Source: Albidovulum sp.
GTDB lineage: Bacteria; Pseudomonadota; Alphaproteobacteria; Rhodobacterales; Rhodobacteraceae
Assembly: GCA_028823855.1 (NCBI GenBank)
Contig: JAPPFL010000018.1
Span: 1 to 64,000, forward strand
Direction: 5' to 3'
Length of the DNA: 64,000 nt
Shown one piece after another: positions 8,236 through 18,478 of the stretch. The notes beneath the pieces were generated by a model. It was not told the DNA's origin. It worked only from the letters and a program-made list of their open reading frames with translations, and made no database searches. Numbering within the stretch: the stretch's first letter is position 1; each line of letters starts with the position of its first letter. Made by a program: the position numbers and the translations under genes.

Positions 8236-10122
8236 TCAATGGGTTTTGCGAGGAAGAGGTTCGCCCCTTTTCGAGCGAAAGGCTTCTATCGCAAATGCGG
8301 CGGCGATAACAAGGCCGCCCGCAATGCTGGACCATACCTCCGGCGTGAGTACGGCCAGCGCCGCCAAAAGGCGCATGCCGCTCGCGGCCAAGGACAAGCG
8401 CCTGACTTCAAACCTTGCCAGTCCGGTAGTCGCTCCCCAGGAACCTATTGCTAGGCAAATCACCGCCCATGCAAGGTTTAACGGTTCAAAACCGTCAATG
8501 ATCAATATTTCGGGCCGATAAACGAAGAAGAACGGAATAACGAACCCCGTAAAGGCTAGGCGAACGCCGACCGCAGCCGTTTCCATCGGTCCAGCGTTTG
8601 CAATCGGAGCCGCGGCGAACGCCGCAAGCGCGACCGGCGGAGTTACAACTGACAGCACGCCAAAATAAAGCATGAACATATGAGCGGAAATTTTCGATAT
8701 TCCTAAATTCTCAAGCACGGGTCCCATGACAAGCGCCAGAAGCAGGTACGCCGTCACCGACGGGACTCCCATGCCCATTATTAGGCAACCAAGCATAACC
8801 AGCAGCAGAGCGAAGAATAAGCTTTGTCCGGATGTCGCCCGAATGGCGTCCGCAAATGCGAGTCCGATCCCCGTCATATTGATAAGTCCGATCACGATGC
8901 CTACGGACGCAACGACGATCATTAGGCTTGCAGCGGTCCGGCCGGCCGAAACGAGAGAGCTCCACCAGCGCGACGGCTTGCGGAAATCGGGAAATAGTAC
9001 GAGGTTTATGGCGAAGGACGAGGCAAGCGCGAAGAAACCGGCATTCTGCGCGGTCCGACCCGTTGCAAGGACGAGAACGATAATTGCCAACGGCACCCAA
9101 AAGGCGAGGCTCTTGATCCAATCATCGGCGGTTACGGACTGCCGCCGATCGACCGGCAGGGCTCCAATGCCTTGCTTGCGCGCTTCTATGAGGACCACCG
9201 TGAAGAGGCTAAAATAGTAGAAAACGGCCGGCAGGAAAGCGGCAACGACTATCAGGAGGTACGGAATCGCGGTGACATCGGCCATAATGAAGGCTACGAC
9301 ACCCATGACGGGCGGCATGATTTGGCCTCCCGTTGAAGCCGTCGCTTCAACGGCGCCGGCGAATCGCGGCGAAAATCCAGCTTTCTTGATGATGGGTATG
9401 GTAAAGACGCCGGTGGAAACTACATTGGCGATGGCGGCCCCCGACATGGTTCCAAACATGGCTGAGGCTATTATCGCTGCATGGGCAGGTCCGCCCGCAA
9501 TGCGGCTCGTGGCCGAAAACGCCAATTTCAGGAGTATCGCGCCGGCGCCGGAATTCTGCATTACGGCGCCGAACACAACGAAGACTAGCACGACCGTCGT
9601 AACCACCTGTACAGGCCTCCCGAATACGCCGTCGGTCGTGAACCACTGGCGGTCGGCAATGCTGGACCAGTCTAATCCCGCGCCGCCCAAGTCCGAGGGA
9701 ATCAATGCATAGGCGATGGCGGCGGCATAGACCGTGACCATCGGCAGGCCGAATTGCCGCCATGTCAAATATCCGAGTACGCCGAAAGCAACCCATGCCA
9801 TCGCAAAGTCGAAGTCGGAAATGCTGACAAAGAACTCCTCCTGTTCCAGCATGATGCCCATCCAGCGCCAAATGAGCCAAATAAACAGTAGTCCGAGACA
9901 AGGATGGCTGAATTTCGTTACGGCCGCAAAGCGAGAAGCAGGGTCCGCGGGCGAGAAGAAAGAATATGCCACGGCCAGCAACACCGTGGTTCCGTAGACG
10001 ATGATCGTATCAAATATTCCCTGGCTGGCGACGTAGACTGCAAACACGGCTAGCGAGACGGCGATTGCATTCGAAGCGCTCTTCCATGGAGAGCGAATGG
10101 CGTTTTCGAAAATGGTACGCAT
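8236..10122 (-). CDS. TRAP transporter permease, fused DctQ-DctM (4TM/12TM) subunits
   Basis: This 628-residue integral membrane protein combines the small (four-helix) and large (twelve-helix) TRAP permease subunits in one chain, the arrangement typical of TAXI systems. Hydrophobic segments run through most of the protein. Diagnostic large-subunit stretches are GTMSGAAIANVVSTGVFTIP near residue 220 and GMGVPSVTAYLLLALVMGP near residue 455. It should drive sodium- or proton-coupled uptake of the solute bound by the TAXI protein downstream. An in-frame TTG at 10164 would add 14 residues; the ATG at 10122 has GGAAAC just upstream and is preferred. Confidence 0.9.
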   Translation of the reverse strand: MRTIFENAIRSPWKSASNAIAVSLAVFAVYVASQGIFDTIIVYGTTVLLAVAYSFFSPADPASRFAAVTKFSHPCLGLLFIWLIWRWMGIMLEQEEFFVSISDFDFAMAWVAFGVLGYLTWRQFGLPMVTVYAAAIAYALIPSDLGGAGLDWSSIADRQWFTTDGVFGRPVQVVTTVVLVFVVFGAVMQNSGAGAILLKLAFSATSRIAGGPAHAAIIASAMFGTMSGAAIANVVSTGVFTIPIIKKAGFSPRFAGAVEATASTGGQIMPPVMGVVAFIMADVTAIPYLLIVVAAFLPAVFYYFSLFTVVLIEARKQGIGALPVDRRQSVTADDWIKSLAFWVPLAIIVLVLATGRTAQNAGFFALASSFAINLVLFPDFRKPSRWWSSLVSAGRTAASLMIVVASVGIVIGLINMTGIGLAFADAIRATSGQSLFFALLLVMLGCLIMGMGVPSVTAYLLLALVMGPVLENLGISKISAHMFMLYFGVLSVVTPPVALAAFAAAPIANAGPMETAAVGVRLAFTGFVIPFFFVYRPEILIIDGFEPLNLAWAVICLAIGSWGATTGLARFEVRRLSLAASGMRLLAALAVLTPEVWSSIAGGLVIAAAFAIEAFRSKRGEPLPRKTH

Positions 10123-10326
10123 CGGTGTTTCCGGGCAGCCCGATGAGTCCCGTAGAGTTGTCAAGCAAAGGGCGCAAGGCCGCGCTTGGCGAGACGCGGC
10201 AAATCCTTACCCAACCCAGAATATTCGACCGTCAAATCCATTCGTTGCCACGTCGAACCGGCAATGAAAGGGTGCAATCGCCAATTGCTTCTTGACCCGT
10301 CAATTCTATGGCTTCAATGAGGACGC

Positions 10327-13122
10327 ATGAGCTTCGAGAAACGCATTTCAAATGTGCCCATTGCGTTCAATCCGGAAGCCGCATTGCCGATCGCCTCAGA
10401 CCTTCCCGGCGGCTGCCCAAGCTTTCATTCGCTCGTGCGAGGCGTCTCCGCATGCAGCCCCTATCTCCGGGGATTGATCGAAAGGCACCGCGCCTGGGTT
10501 GCTGAATTGCCGATCCAGACGCCGGAGGAATCCTTTAAGGGCATACTCGAAACACGCTTATCAAGCGGTGCCGGCAAGACAGCCGACGAATTGCGGTTCG
10601 CAAAGCAAAAAGTTGCGCTTCTAACGGCGCTTGCGGACCTCGGCGGCGCTTGGAAGCTTTCCGCCACTACGCGGGCGCTCACGGAATTCGCGGATTTCGC
10701 GACCGAGTCGCTGCTCAGAGAGCTCTTGCGTGAATTCGCTCGAAGAAAGCAAATCGGACCGCTCAACGAAAGCGACCTGGAAGCAAAGCCCGGACTATTC
10801 GTACTTGCCATGGGCAAAATGGGCGCTTGGGAGCTGAACTATTCTTCAGACATCGACCTTGTTGCCCTTTTCGAAACGGATTTCGAAGAAATCGAGTTTG
10901 GCGAAGTGCGCCAGGGATTTATTCGAATAACGCAAAGGCTTGCATCGCTATTGTCGGAAAGGACGGCGAATGGTTACGTGTTCAGGACGGATTTGAGGCT
11001 TCGACCCGACCCGCGTGCGACCCAGGTCTGCATGTCGGTAAAAGCGGCCGAGCAATACTACGAAGCTTACGGCAGGACATGGGAGCGCGCAGTCTACATC
11101 AAAGCCAGGCCTTGCGCCGGCGACCTAAGCGCCGGCGCAAGATTTTTGCAGTCGATTTCGCCATTCGTTTGGCGAAAATACCTCGATTTTGCGACTTTGG
11201 CCGAAGCCAAGGACATGCGCTCAAGGATGCGGCGCCACAAAGGGCTGTCCGGTCCTGTCGAAGTTCTCGGCCACAACATAAAGCTCGGGAAAGGCGGAAT
11301 TCGCGAAATCGAGTTTTTCGCTCAAGCGTTTCAAATCATTGCCGGCGGTCGAGACCATAGCTTGCGCATTCCGTCGACACTGGGCGCCTTAAGCAGGCTT
11401 GCCGCCAAGGGATGGATTGAATCCGAATGCCGGGACACGCTTTCAAAGCACTACATAGCACACCGGAATATCGAACACCGACTTCAAATGATCCGGGATG
11501 CAAGGACGCATTCGCTGCCCTCCAACGAAATCGAATTTCGAAGGCTCGCTTGCCTTTGCGGCGAAGGCGATGTCGCGGCTTTTAAGGCATCGATCATGCG
11601 GTCGTTGGAGGAGGTGCACTCGGCGACGGAGAATTTGTTCCGCGAATCGCAGCCTGTTAACGAAGGCAAAGCGACGAAGTCCAATTTGGAAAATGCCGAC
11701 AAATTCATAGAACGCTGGCAGTCATTTCCTGTGATGCGCGAAAGACGCGCGAGAGAGTATTTCGCTTCGCTGCAGCCGAGGTTCCTCGCTCGGCTTGGAA
11801 GAGCGGCAGACCCCGGCGAAGCACTCAGGCATTTCGACGGATTCTTGTCCGGGCTGCCAGCCGGCGTCCAGCTTTTCTCCCTTTTCAAGGCCAATGAACA
11901 GCTGGTGGATCTATTGGTCGACATTTGCACGACCGCTCCCGGGCTGGCGCACCACCTGTCGCGCAATGCGCATGTGTTCGATGCCGTCATCCATGGCGAT
12001 TTTTTCGAACCGCTTCCCGGTACGGAGTGCTTGGAATCGCAGTTGCGGCATGAAATGCGAAACTCTTCGGACTACGAAGAAAAGCTCGACGATGCTCGCC
12101 GGTGGATGAAGGAAAGGCACTTCAAGATCGGCGTTCATCAGCTGCAGGGTTTCATTTGCGGCGCAGAGGCGGCGAGATGCTATAGCGAGCTTGCTGAAGC
12201 GGTCATTAAGGCTCTCTGGCCGACGGTTCTCCGTCATGTCGAACAAAGACATGGGACTCCGCCGGGCAAGGGCGCCTGCGTTGTTGCCATGGGTTCCTTC
12301 GGCGCAGGCAGTTTAACGCCGAAGTCCGAGCTTGACCTGCAACTTGTTTACGATGAAGGCCGAATCGATTCTTCGTGCGAGACCCGGCGGCAGGCCTCCC
12401 GAATCTACTACGTTAGGCTCACGCAGGCTCTTGTCTCCGCAATTTCCGCTCCTATGCCCGGCGGCAAGCTCTATTCCGCAGACATGCGCATGCGACCATC
12501 CGGAAGGCGGGGTCCCGTCGCCGTGTCGATACGAGGTTTTCTGGAATATCAGACGAAAAAAGCTTGGACGTGGGAGCATCTGGCTCTTACGAGCGCACGC
12601 CCGATAGCGGGACCGAGTTGGTTGACGGATCGCTTTGAAAGCCTTCGAAGGTCAGTCATCATTCGAAAATGCGACAGGGCGAAAATAATTTCCGATGTTG
12701 CCTCGATACGTGAAGAATTCGTTTGCCGCTCCAAAACCGAACGCGTCGACGATGCGTGGGAGACCCGGCTAGGACCGGGCCGTCTGCTCGATCTCAACAT
12801 TTTGGCGCACACCGCCGCTTTGCTTGCGGGCAGTCCCGACCGGGAAGTTGCCGATCAGCTGGATTGCGGTCGAGTAGGCGGTTTGATCGACAAAGACGGC
12901 ATCGAACGGTTTTCGAGTTCCTATGCGCTTCTCCGAAATGTGTTGCAGGTCGCGCGACTTACTGTCGACGGAAAATTTCGACCCGAGTCCGCCGGAGTTG
13001 GAGCAAGCGAATTGCTGTTGCGGGAAACGGGCGAAACTTCAATCTCTGCATTGGCGAATCGCCTGGAAGAAAACAGAGAGTCGTGCGACAGTTTGATTTC
13101 CCGGTTGACCGCTTGCAACTGA
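10327..13122 (+). CDS. glnE: Bifunctional glutamine synthetase adenylyltransferase/deadenylase GlnE
   Basis: GlnE adds and removes AMP on glutamine synthetase in response to PII and glutamine, setting nitrogen assimilation. The 931-residue product has the full two-lobe architecture. The N-terminal (deadenylating) transferase domain carries GKMGAWELNYSSDIDL with Asp175 and Asp177. A GlnD-UR_UTase-like helical region follows (GIREIEFFAQAFQ near residue 325). The second (adenylylating) domain has MGSFGAGSLTPKSELDL, where the usual S-D-x-D pair reads Glu668 and Asp670 and the usual GKLG reads GSFG. The divergence of the second site is unusual and is reported as a finding. GAGG sits 5 nt before the ATG. 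The gene stands alone upstream of an M24 peptidase. Confidence 0.93.
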   Translation: MSFEKRISNVPIAFNPEAALPIASDLPGGCPSFHSLVRGVSACSPYLRGLIERHRAWVAELPIQTPEESFKGILETRLSSGAGKTADELRFAKQKVALLTALADLGGAWKLSATTRALTEFADFATESLLRELLREFARRKQIGPLNESDLEAKPGLFVLAMGKMGAWELNYSSDIDLVALFETDFEEIEFGEVRQGFIRITQRLASLLSERTANGYVFRTDLRLRPDPRATQVCMSVKAAEQYYEAYGRTWERAVYIKARPCAGDLSAGARFLQSISPFVWRKYLDFATLAEAKDMRSRMRRHKGLSGPVEVLGHNIKLGKGGIREIEFFAQAFQIIAGGRDHSLRIPSTLGALSRLAAKGWIESECRDTLSKHYIAHRNIEHRLQMIRDARTHSLPSNEIEFRRLACLCGEGDVAAFKASIMRSLEEVHSATENLFRESQPVNEGKATKSNLENADKFIERWQSFPVMRERRAREYFASLQPRFLARLGRAADPGEALRHFDGFLSGLPAGVQLFSLFKANEQLVDLLVDICTTAPGLAHHLSRNAHVFDAVIHGDFFEPLPGTECLESQLRHEMRNSSDYEEKLDDARRWMKERHFKIGVHQLQGFICGAEAARCYSELAEAVIKALWPTVLRHVEQRHGTPPGKGACVVAMGSFGAGSLTPKSELDLQLVYDEGRIDSSCETRRQASRIYYVRLTQALVSAISAPMPGGKLYSADMRMRPSGRRGPVAVSIRGFLEYQTKKAWTWEHLALTSARPIAGPSWLTDRFESLRRSVIIRKCDRAKIISDVASIREEFVCRSKTERVDDAWETRLGPGRLLDLNILAHTAALLAGSPDREVADQLDCGRVGGLIDKDGIERFSSSYALLRNVLQVARLTVDGKFRPESAGVGASELLLRETGETSISALANRLEENRESCDSLISRLTACN

Positions 13123-13188
13123 CTTGCCCAAATTTCGGAATGGTTGGAACGCGAGCGAAATTACGGAGTTTCACTTTTGGAGATGCAA

Positions 13189-14286
13189 ATGGATAGATCA
13201 ACCTCTCGTTTGGCTTCGCTTAGGCGCCGCATGAAGTCGGCAGGAGCCGATCTCGTCGCGCTGGGTCCCGGCGCACACCTTCAGTGGCTTCTCGGATTCG
13301 TTCCGCATGCGGACGAACGGCCGTGCCTGCTTGTTGTTGGCCCGGAAAAAGAGGCATTCCTGATGCCGGCTTTGAATGCCGAAGGCGCGAAAAGAAATTC
13401 TAAAATCGGCATGCATATTTGGGACGATGCGGACGGTCCACGAGCGGCGTTGGTTTCTGCTCTGAAGTCGACCAAAACCGAAAATGCTGTCAATGTTGTT
13501 CTCGATGAAACCATGCGAGCAGATTTTGCTCTGCTTCTTCTGGATAATCTACCTGGAGCAAATCCTGGGTTTTGCGAAAGTACTGTCGGTGCGCTTCGGC
13601 TATGCAAGGACCAATCAGACCTCGATTCACTTAAGGAAAACGCCCAAATCGCCGACCGCGTCATGACCATCGCCCTTGAGGCGATTGCCCCTGGCAAGAC
13701 CGAGAAAGAGGTCGCTCAGCTTGTCCGCAACACATTTTTGGAAATGGGCGCAGACCCGCAGTTCGCAATTGTCGGAACGGGAGGAAACGGCGCAATGCCT
13801 CACCACGCCACCGGAGATACCGAGATCAATTTCGGCGATGCCGTCGTTTTGGACATTGGCGGACGCAAGGGAGAATATTCAAGCGACATTACTCGCATGG
13901 CCGTGGTCGGCGAAGCGCCGCCCGGCTACGACGAAATTCATTCTATCGTAGAACATGCCTTTCGCGCCGCGTTCGATACCGTGCGTCCGGGAGTCCGCGC
14001 CTGCGACGTCGACAATGCGGCGCGAACCGCAATAAAGGATGCTGGCTACGGAGAGCATTTCGTACACAGGACAGGACACGGGCTCGGCATCGAAGTTCAT
14101 GAACCGCCATATATCATGTCGTCTTCAAATCAGATTCTAGAGCAAGGCATGGTGTTTTCGATCGAGCCGGGCATTTATCTCTCCGGTAGATTTGGCGTTA
14201 GGCTGGAGGACATTGTCATTGTCCGAGAACACGGCGCGGAAATTCTTTCATCGCTGTCGAGAGAACGCTATACGGCGCAGAAGTGA
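13189..14286 (+). CDS. M24-family metallopeptidase (Xaa-Pro aminopeptidase/dipeptidase-like)
   Basis: This 365-residue cytoplasmic peptidase of the pita-bread (M24B) type probably releases N-terminal residues before proline or splits Xaa-Pro dipeptides. An N-terminal creatinase-like domain (residues 1-135) precedes the catalytic domain. All five dinuclear-metal ligands can be placed: Asp222 and Asp233 (in LDIGGRKGEYSSDITR), His297 (HRTGHGLG), Glu326 (SIEPGIY) and Glu340 (RLEDIV). The start at ATG 13189 has GGAG 6 nt upstream; TTG 13144 and ATG 13183 are in frame but less well placed. Exact substrate preference cannot be read from sequence. It follows glnE by 66 bp. Confidence 0.9.
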   Translation: MDRSTSRLASLRRRMKSAGADLVALGPGAHLQWLLGFVPHADERPCLLVVGPEKEAFLMPALNAEGAKRNSKIGMHIWDDADGPRAALVSALKSTKTENAVNVVLDETMRADFALLLLDNLPGANPGFCESTVGALRLCKDQSDLDSLKENAQIADRVMTIALEAIAPGKTEKEVAQLVRNTFLEMGADPQFAIVGTGGNGAMPHHATGDTEINFGDAVVLDIGGRKGEYSSDITRMAVVGEAPPGYDEIHSIVEHAFRAAFDTVRPGVRACDVDNAARTAIKDAGYGEHFVHRTGHGLGIEVHEPPYIMSSSNQILEQGMVFSIEPGIYLSGRFGVRLEDIVIVREHGAEILSSLSRERYTAQK

Positions 14287-14531
14287 CAAGCGCCCGATTA
14301 TCCACCGGATTCAAATTGGCGCGGTGCTCTGTCGCCGGCAGGCGGGCGACGCAGATCCCGTGCGCGCGAAGCCAAAGCGATCTTGAGGTGATTGAAAATG
14401 GATTTAGAATCGAAAAGCTTGCACGCGTTAATTCCGGTTTTGGCCCTCTTCTTTAGACGCGCCGCTTAGCTGGAACATGTAGACGAAATTCAGCTTTGCA
14501 AAGTTCGCGCAGCATGTGAAAGCGGAGTCGA

Positions 14532-14816
14532 ATGCGGACGGGGAATTCAGCCAGCATTGCTGCCGATGAACGCGGCTTGATTCGCGAAGCATTTCGAATA
14601 GAGAGACTGACCGACGCGGATTGCCGCTCAATATTTTTCGATTGGGCTCTGGGGCTTCCCGACGACGCGGATTTGCAGCAACAAGCCGCTCGGCTCCACG
14701 CAATCTACGCTAAGGACTTCCCTGACCATCCAATGACGCGCCTGTTGAAGGACGCCCAAGAAAATCCAATGAAGACCGGCTCCCGCCGCGGAAGATTTTC
14801 GCGACGCGCACGATAG
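14532..14816 (+). CDS. Small conserved-type protein of unknown function
   Basis: This open frame gives 94 residues. It contains DADCRSIFFDWALGLP (residues about 28-43) and DFPDHPMTRLLKDAQENP (residues about 62-79), and a basic tail (GRFSRRAR). The pattern looks like small alphaproteobacterial proteins with a CRxIFxDWALxLP and HPMTxxLxEG pair that I recall without a known function. No signal peptide or membrane segment is visible. It is convergent with gltA. The recall of the family is from memory, so the call rests mainly on the protein-like composition; function is unknown. Confidence 0.6.
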   Translation: MRTGNSASIAADERGLIREAFRIERLTDADCRSIFFDWALGLPDDADLQQQAARLHAIYAKDFPDHPMTRLLKDAQENPMKTGSRRGRFSRRAR

Positions 14817-14903
14817 CCATTCCCGGGAATTGCGCGAATTGAACCGTTTCAGATTTCGGACTCGGTTATTGGAGAATGCGATTTCGCCGGAAACTCGGAG
14901 CAA

Positions 14904-16199
14904 TTATCGTTGATGAAGTGGCAAATAACGCCTTTCAACGGGCCCAACGAATAGCTGGCGCGGGCGACCGATCTTCTGCATCGGCTCGGCAATCATTTCC
15001 TTCCATTGCGAAATCCAGCCAACCGTTCTCGAAAGTGCGAATATAGGTGTGAACATTGCTGTCGGAAAGCCAAGAGCGTCGAGAATCACGCCGGAATAAA
15101 AGTCGACGTTGGGATATAGTCGCCTGCTCACGAAATATTCGTCTTCAAGAGCAATCCTCTCAAGTTCCTTGGCAATTTGAAGCGTAGGCTTTCGCCCGCT
15201 ATCGACAACCGACAATACTTCGTCCGCCGATTCCTTCATGACTTTCGCCCGAGGGTCAAAATTCTTGTATACTCTGTGCCCGAACCCCATGAGGCGGAAC
15301 GGGTCATCCGGGTCTTTCGCTCGCTTGATAAATTCGGAAATCCTGTCCGTTGTGCCAATTTCCAGGAGCATTTCGAGACAGGCTTGATTGGCTCCGCCGT
15401 GAGACGGTCCCCACAGGCACGCGATTCCAGCCGCGATACAGGCAAACGGATTGGCGCCGGACGAACCTGCAAGGCGAACTGTAGAAGTAGAAGCATTTTG
15501 CTCGTGGTCGGCGTGGAGAATAAATATCCTATCCATGGCGCGGCTCAGCGCCTTGTTTTCCGGATACGCTTCTGCTGGCACTTCAAAACACATCCGCAGG
15601 AAATTCGACGTATAATCGAGATCGTTCCTCGGATAGCAAAACGGCTGCCCGACAGAATACTTGTAGGCCATGGCCACAATCGTCGGAACCTTGGCAATCA
15701 TTCTTATCGAAGCGATTTCTCTCTGGACGGGGTCGTTGATGTCGATGGAGTCATGATAAAATGCCGACATCGCGCCCATGACCCCGGTGATGATGGCCAT
15801 AGGGTGAGCATCTCGGCGGAACCCGTTGAAAAAGTTCCGCATTTGCTCGTGAACCATAGTATGGTTGGTCACTCGGCTCATGAAGTCTTCGAGTTGGCTC
15901 GCAGAGGGAAGGTCGCCGTAGAGCAACAGGAAGCAGACTTCCAAAAAGTGCGAATGTTCCGCAAGTTCTTCAATCGGGTATCCTCGATACTGAAGCATTC
16001 CCGCTTCTCCATCGATATACGTTATCGAAGACTCGCATGATGCGGTGGAAGTGAAGCCGGGATCGAAAGTAAAAAAGCCCGTACTCGCATATAGTTTTCG
16101 AACATCTATGACATCGGGGCCCGTTGTTCCCGAAAGAATGGGAAAGGAATAGTTTTCGCCGCCGATGCTGATTTCCGCTGTTCGACCTGAATCCTTCAT
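14904..16199 (-). CDS. gltA: Citrate synthase
   Basis: GltA condenses acetyl-CoA and oxaloacetate to citrate, the entry of the TCA cycle. The 431-residue protein is the long Gram-negative (hexameric, NADH-sensitive) type, with an N-terminal region containing [21 protein letters not shown], and the core motifs [19 protein letters not shown] (near residue 63), [19 protein letters not shown] (near residue 225) and [13 protein letters not shown] (near residue 263), which hold the active-site histidines. [15 protein letters not shown] follows near residue 306. It lies 76 bp downstream of gltX on the same strand. Confidence 0.97.
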   Translation of the reverse strand: MKDSGRTAEISIGGENYSFPILSGTTGPDVIDVRKLYASTGFFTFDPGFTSTASCESSITYIDGEAGMLQYRGYPIEELAEHSHFLEVCFLLLYGDLPSASQLEDFMSRVTNHTMVHEQMRNFFNGFRRDAHPMAIITGVMGAMSAFYHDSIDINDPVQREIASIRMIAKVPTIVAMAYKYSVGQPFCYPRNDLDYTSNFLRMCFEVPAEAYPENKALSRAMDRIFILHADHEQNASTSTVRLAGSSGANPFACIAAGIACLWGPSHGGANQACLEMLLEIGTTDRISEFIKRAKDPDDPFRLMGFGHRVYKNFDPRAKVMKESADEVLSVVDSGRKPTLQIAKELERIALEDEYFVSRRLYPNVDFYSGVILDALGFPTAMFTPIFALSRTVGWISQWKEMIAEPMQKIGRPRQLFVGPVERRYLPLHQR

Positions 16200-16275
16200 G
16201 TGAATTTCTCTGCTTTGCCTTAATGCAACTGCCTATTAGGGTTTAATTCAGCAGCTTCTTGATCACTCCGCCGAA

Positions 16276-17682
16276 TTATTCGCCTCTTACGAGAGCGTCT
16301 TCGAGCCTCGCTAGCGATTGGGTTCTTCCAAGAATAGCCATCATGTCGAATACGCTCGGCGACGATTTGCGACCGCACAGAGAAAGTCGAATCAACTGAG
16401 CGACCTTGCCGAATCCGATCCCTTCAAAATCCGCGATATTACGTGACAAGGATTCCAAATCGTCTCTGTTCCAATTCGCAGCGGCTAGTTCCTTTGTCAA
16501 TGCCGCGATCAAATTTGGCGAAGCACCCGCCAATATGCGTCGAGCATCCGCGTCAAGGCTAATGGGTCGTTGGATACGCAAAAAGTGCGCTTTTTCGTCG
16601 ATTTCCAGGAAGGACTTAGATCCAGCCTTCAGACAATACATGGCGCGTGCGTAAGTACTGCGCATGTCGTCGGAAATTGGCGATTTTCCGATGAATCGCA
16701 GATAAGACGAAAGGCATGAAACCATTGAATCGTCGTCGGCCGCGGCCATGTGCTGACGGGAAAGGCTGGCAATTTTTTTCTCGTTGAGCCGCGCGGGCGA
16801 TTTACGCAAGCCGTCCAAGCCGAACCAAGAAACCGCCTGTTCGACGGTAAAGACTTCGTCGTCGCCGTGACTCCAGCCGAGGCGAGTCAAATAGTTTCTT
16901 ACCGCTTCAGGATGATACCCGGCTTTGCGGTAGTGCTCCAATCCCGCGGCTCCGTCTCGCTTTGATAGCTTTTTTCCGGATTCGCCGTGAATCAATGGAA
17001 CATGCGCGAATATCGGAGTCGTCCAGGCTAGAGCCTCTCGAATTAAAATTTGTTTAGCGGTGTTTGCCAGGTGATCGTCGCCACGAATGACATGCGAGAC
17101 TGCGCTGTCGTGGTCGTCGACGGTCGCGGCCAAGTTGTAGGTTGGCGAGCCGTCCAGACGCGATATGACCAAGTCCTCCAATGTTTCGTTGCGCCAGGAA
17201 ATTTTTCCGTAAACCCTATCCTCCAAGACAGTGGATCCTTTTCGAGGCATGCGCAGGCGAATTGCAAAAGCTCTGTCGGGAAAAGTCGCCGGATCGGCAT
17301 CGCGCCAGGGGCTTAGGAATGCCGCGCCGGGTTTGCCAACATTGTTCTTGAATTCCTGAATTTCTTCAGGAGTGGAATAGCAGCGATAGGCGGAACCGGA
17401 TTCTAGTAAGTTAAATGCAACTTCCCTGTGGCGTTCTTGCCTTTCCGATTGGCGGATAGGGCTCCCGTCCCATTCCAAGCCTAGCCACCTCAGGTCTTCC
17501 ACAATTGAAGATTCCGCCGCCGGGCTGTGGCGGGATCGATCCGTGTCCTCGATTCGTAACAAGAATCTTCCGCCATTTGCCTTGGCAAATAACCAATTAA
17601 AGAGCGCCGTACGGGCTCCGCCTATATGCAATAGGCCTGTAGGCGACGGTGCAAATCGAGTTACGATTCCATTCTTTGGCAT
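16276..17682 (-). CDS. gltX: Glutamyl-tRNA synthetase
   Basis: GltX charges tRNA-Glu with glutamate. The 468-residue class I synthetase has TRFAPSPTGLLHIGGARTAL at the N-terminus (the HIGH motif as HIGG) and KLSKRDG near residue 240 (the KMSKS motif). RIEDTDRSRH, next to the active site, is also present. ATG 17682 (MPKNGIVTRF) gives the usual N-terminus; an in-frame start 10 codons upstream would add a non-conserved tail. It is probably co-transcribed with gltA. Confidence 0.96.
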   Translation of the reverse strand: MPKNGIVTRFAPSPTGLLHIGGARTALFNWLFAKANGGRFLLRIEDTDRSRHSPAAESSIVEDLRWLGLEWDGSPIRQSERQERHREVAFNLLESGSAYRCYSTPEEIQEFKNNVGKPGAAFLSPWRDADPATFPDRAFAIRLRMPRKGSTVLEDRVYGKISWRNETLEDLVISRLDGSPTYNLAATVDDHDSAVSHVIRGDDHLANTAKQILIREALAWTTPIFAHVPLIHGESGKKLSKRDGAAGLEHYRKAGYHPEAVRNYLTRLGWSHGDDEVFTVEQAVSWFGLDGLRKSPARLNEKKIASLSRQHMAAADDDSMVSCLSSYLRFIGKSPISDDMRSTYARAMYCLKAGSKSFLEIDEKAHFLRIQRPISLDADARRILAGASPNLIAALTKELAAANWNRDDLESLSRNIADFEGIGFGKVAQLIRLSLCGRKSSPSVFDMMAILGRTQSLARLEDALVRGE

Positions 17683-18373
17683 AGTGCGATCAGTTCGAAA
17701 AGAAAGATGCAATGAGACTAGTCATGTACATGCCGCGCTCATTGATTAAAAGAGAGGAGGTATCAGGCCTCGATTTAATCGAGCGCGCTTGGCACGAAAT
17801 GGGGCGTGCGGCGAAGCAATTTAATGACAGTTTCTTAAATTGCTCAATTAGCAATCGCAAATTCAACTATTGGCTTCTTCGGTCCAGCGCCCCGCTCGGA
17901 CGAACCGTTTGCGAAACAAGTAAGTTTCTCAACCGGTTGGGACTGTTGCGAATTAAAATGTACATAATGCCTAATCTCATGCCTAGCGAAGCCAACCAAA
18001 CTGTATCGGGCAAATCGTTTCTCGTCCTTGACGAAACTTGCCAATCTCCGAGTTTTGTCGACAATTGATTCACAAATTCCCCTCTGGTTTTTGAACATTT
18101 TCGATTCGACTTGGACGCAGCAACGACGGTGTGCAAGTCGGATTAGCTATTTGAATGATTTTGCCGATTCGGCGTAGCCAGGACCGGTTGATGAGAGCGG
18201 CAATAGGCGGCATGGACGCGCTTTCGTTCCGGATGGCCTTCAACAATACTTCGGTCGCTTGCGACTAGAACCCGGACACTGCTTTGGCGATTCCGCCTTG
18301 GACGACCGTTGCTCTTGGACCCGGAGGCCGTAACCGACAGGCCGCATTTTTTTGCTTCGCCTAGACAGATTTA
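17683..18373. other. Unassigned stretch between gltX and the insertion sequence
   Basis: About 690 bp with no recognisable gene. A 118-codon frame (17712-18068, +) exists but has no recognised motif and competes with frames on the other strand. In related alphaproteobacteria comEC commonly sits between gltX and lexA. No ComEC membrane or metallo-hydrolase motif is visible here. Confidence 0.5.
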
Positions 18374-18383
18374 GGGCCTGTTG
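18374..18383 (+). repeat. Left terminal inverted repeat of the IS5-family element
   Basis: GGGCCTGTTG, matching the reverse complement of 19261-19270. The match resumes further inside with TGATTCG. Confidence 0.75.
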
Positions 18384-18478
18384 GCGCAAGGGCTTGATTC
18401 GAAGCTTCGAGTTCGGTATTTTTTTACCAACAAGAGCCGAAATGGCAGGAATCGAAGCAGGATAATTGAGGCATATTC

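Noticed and set aside
15177-16040. 287-codon plus-strand frame
   Set aside because: Lies wholly antisense to gltA, whose motifs are certain.
17712-18068. 118-codon frame after gltX
   Set aside because: No family motif and frames of similar length on the other strand; kept only as part of the unassigned stretch.
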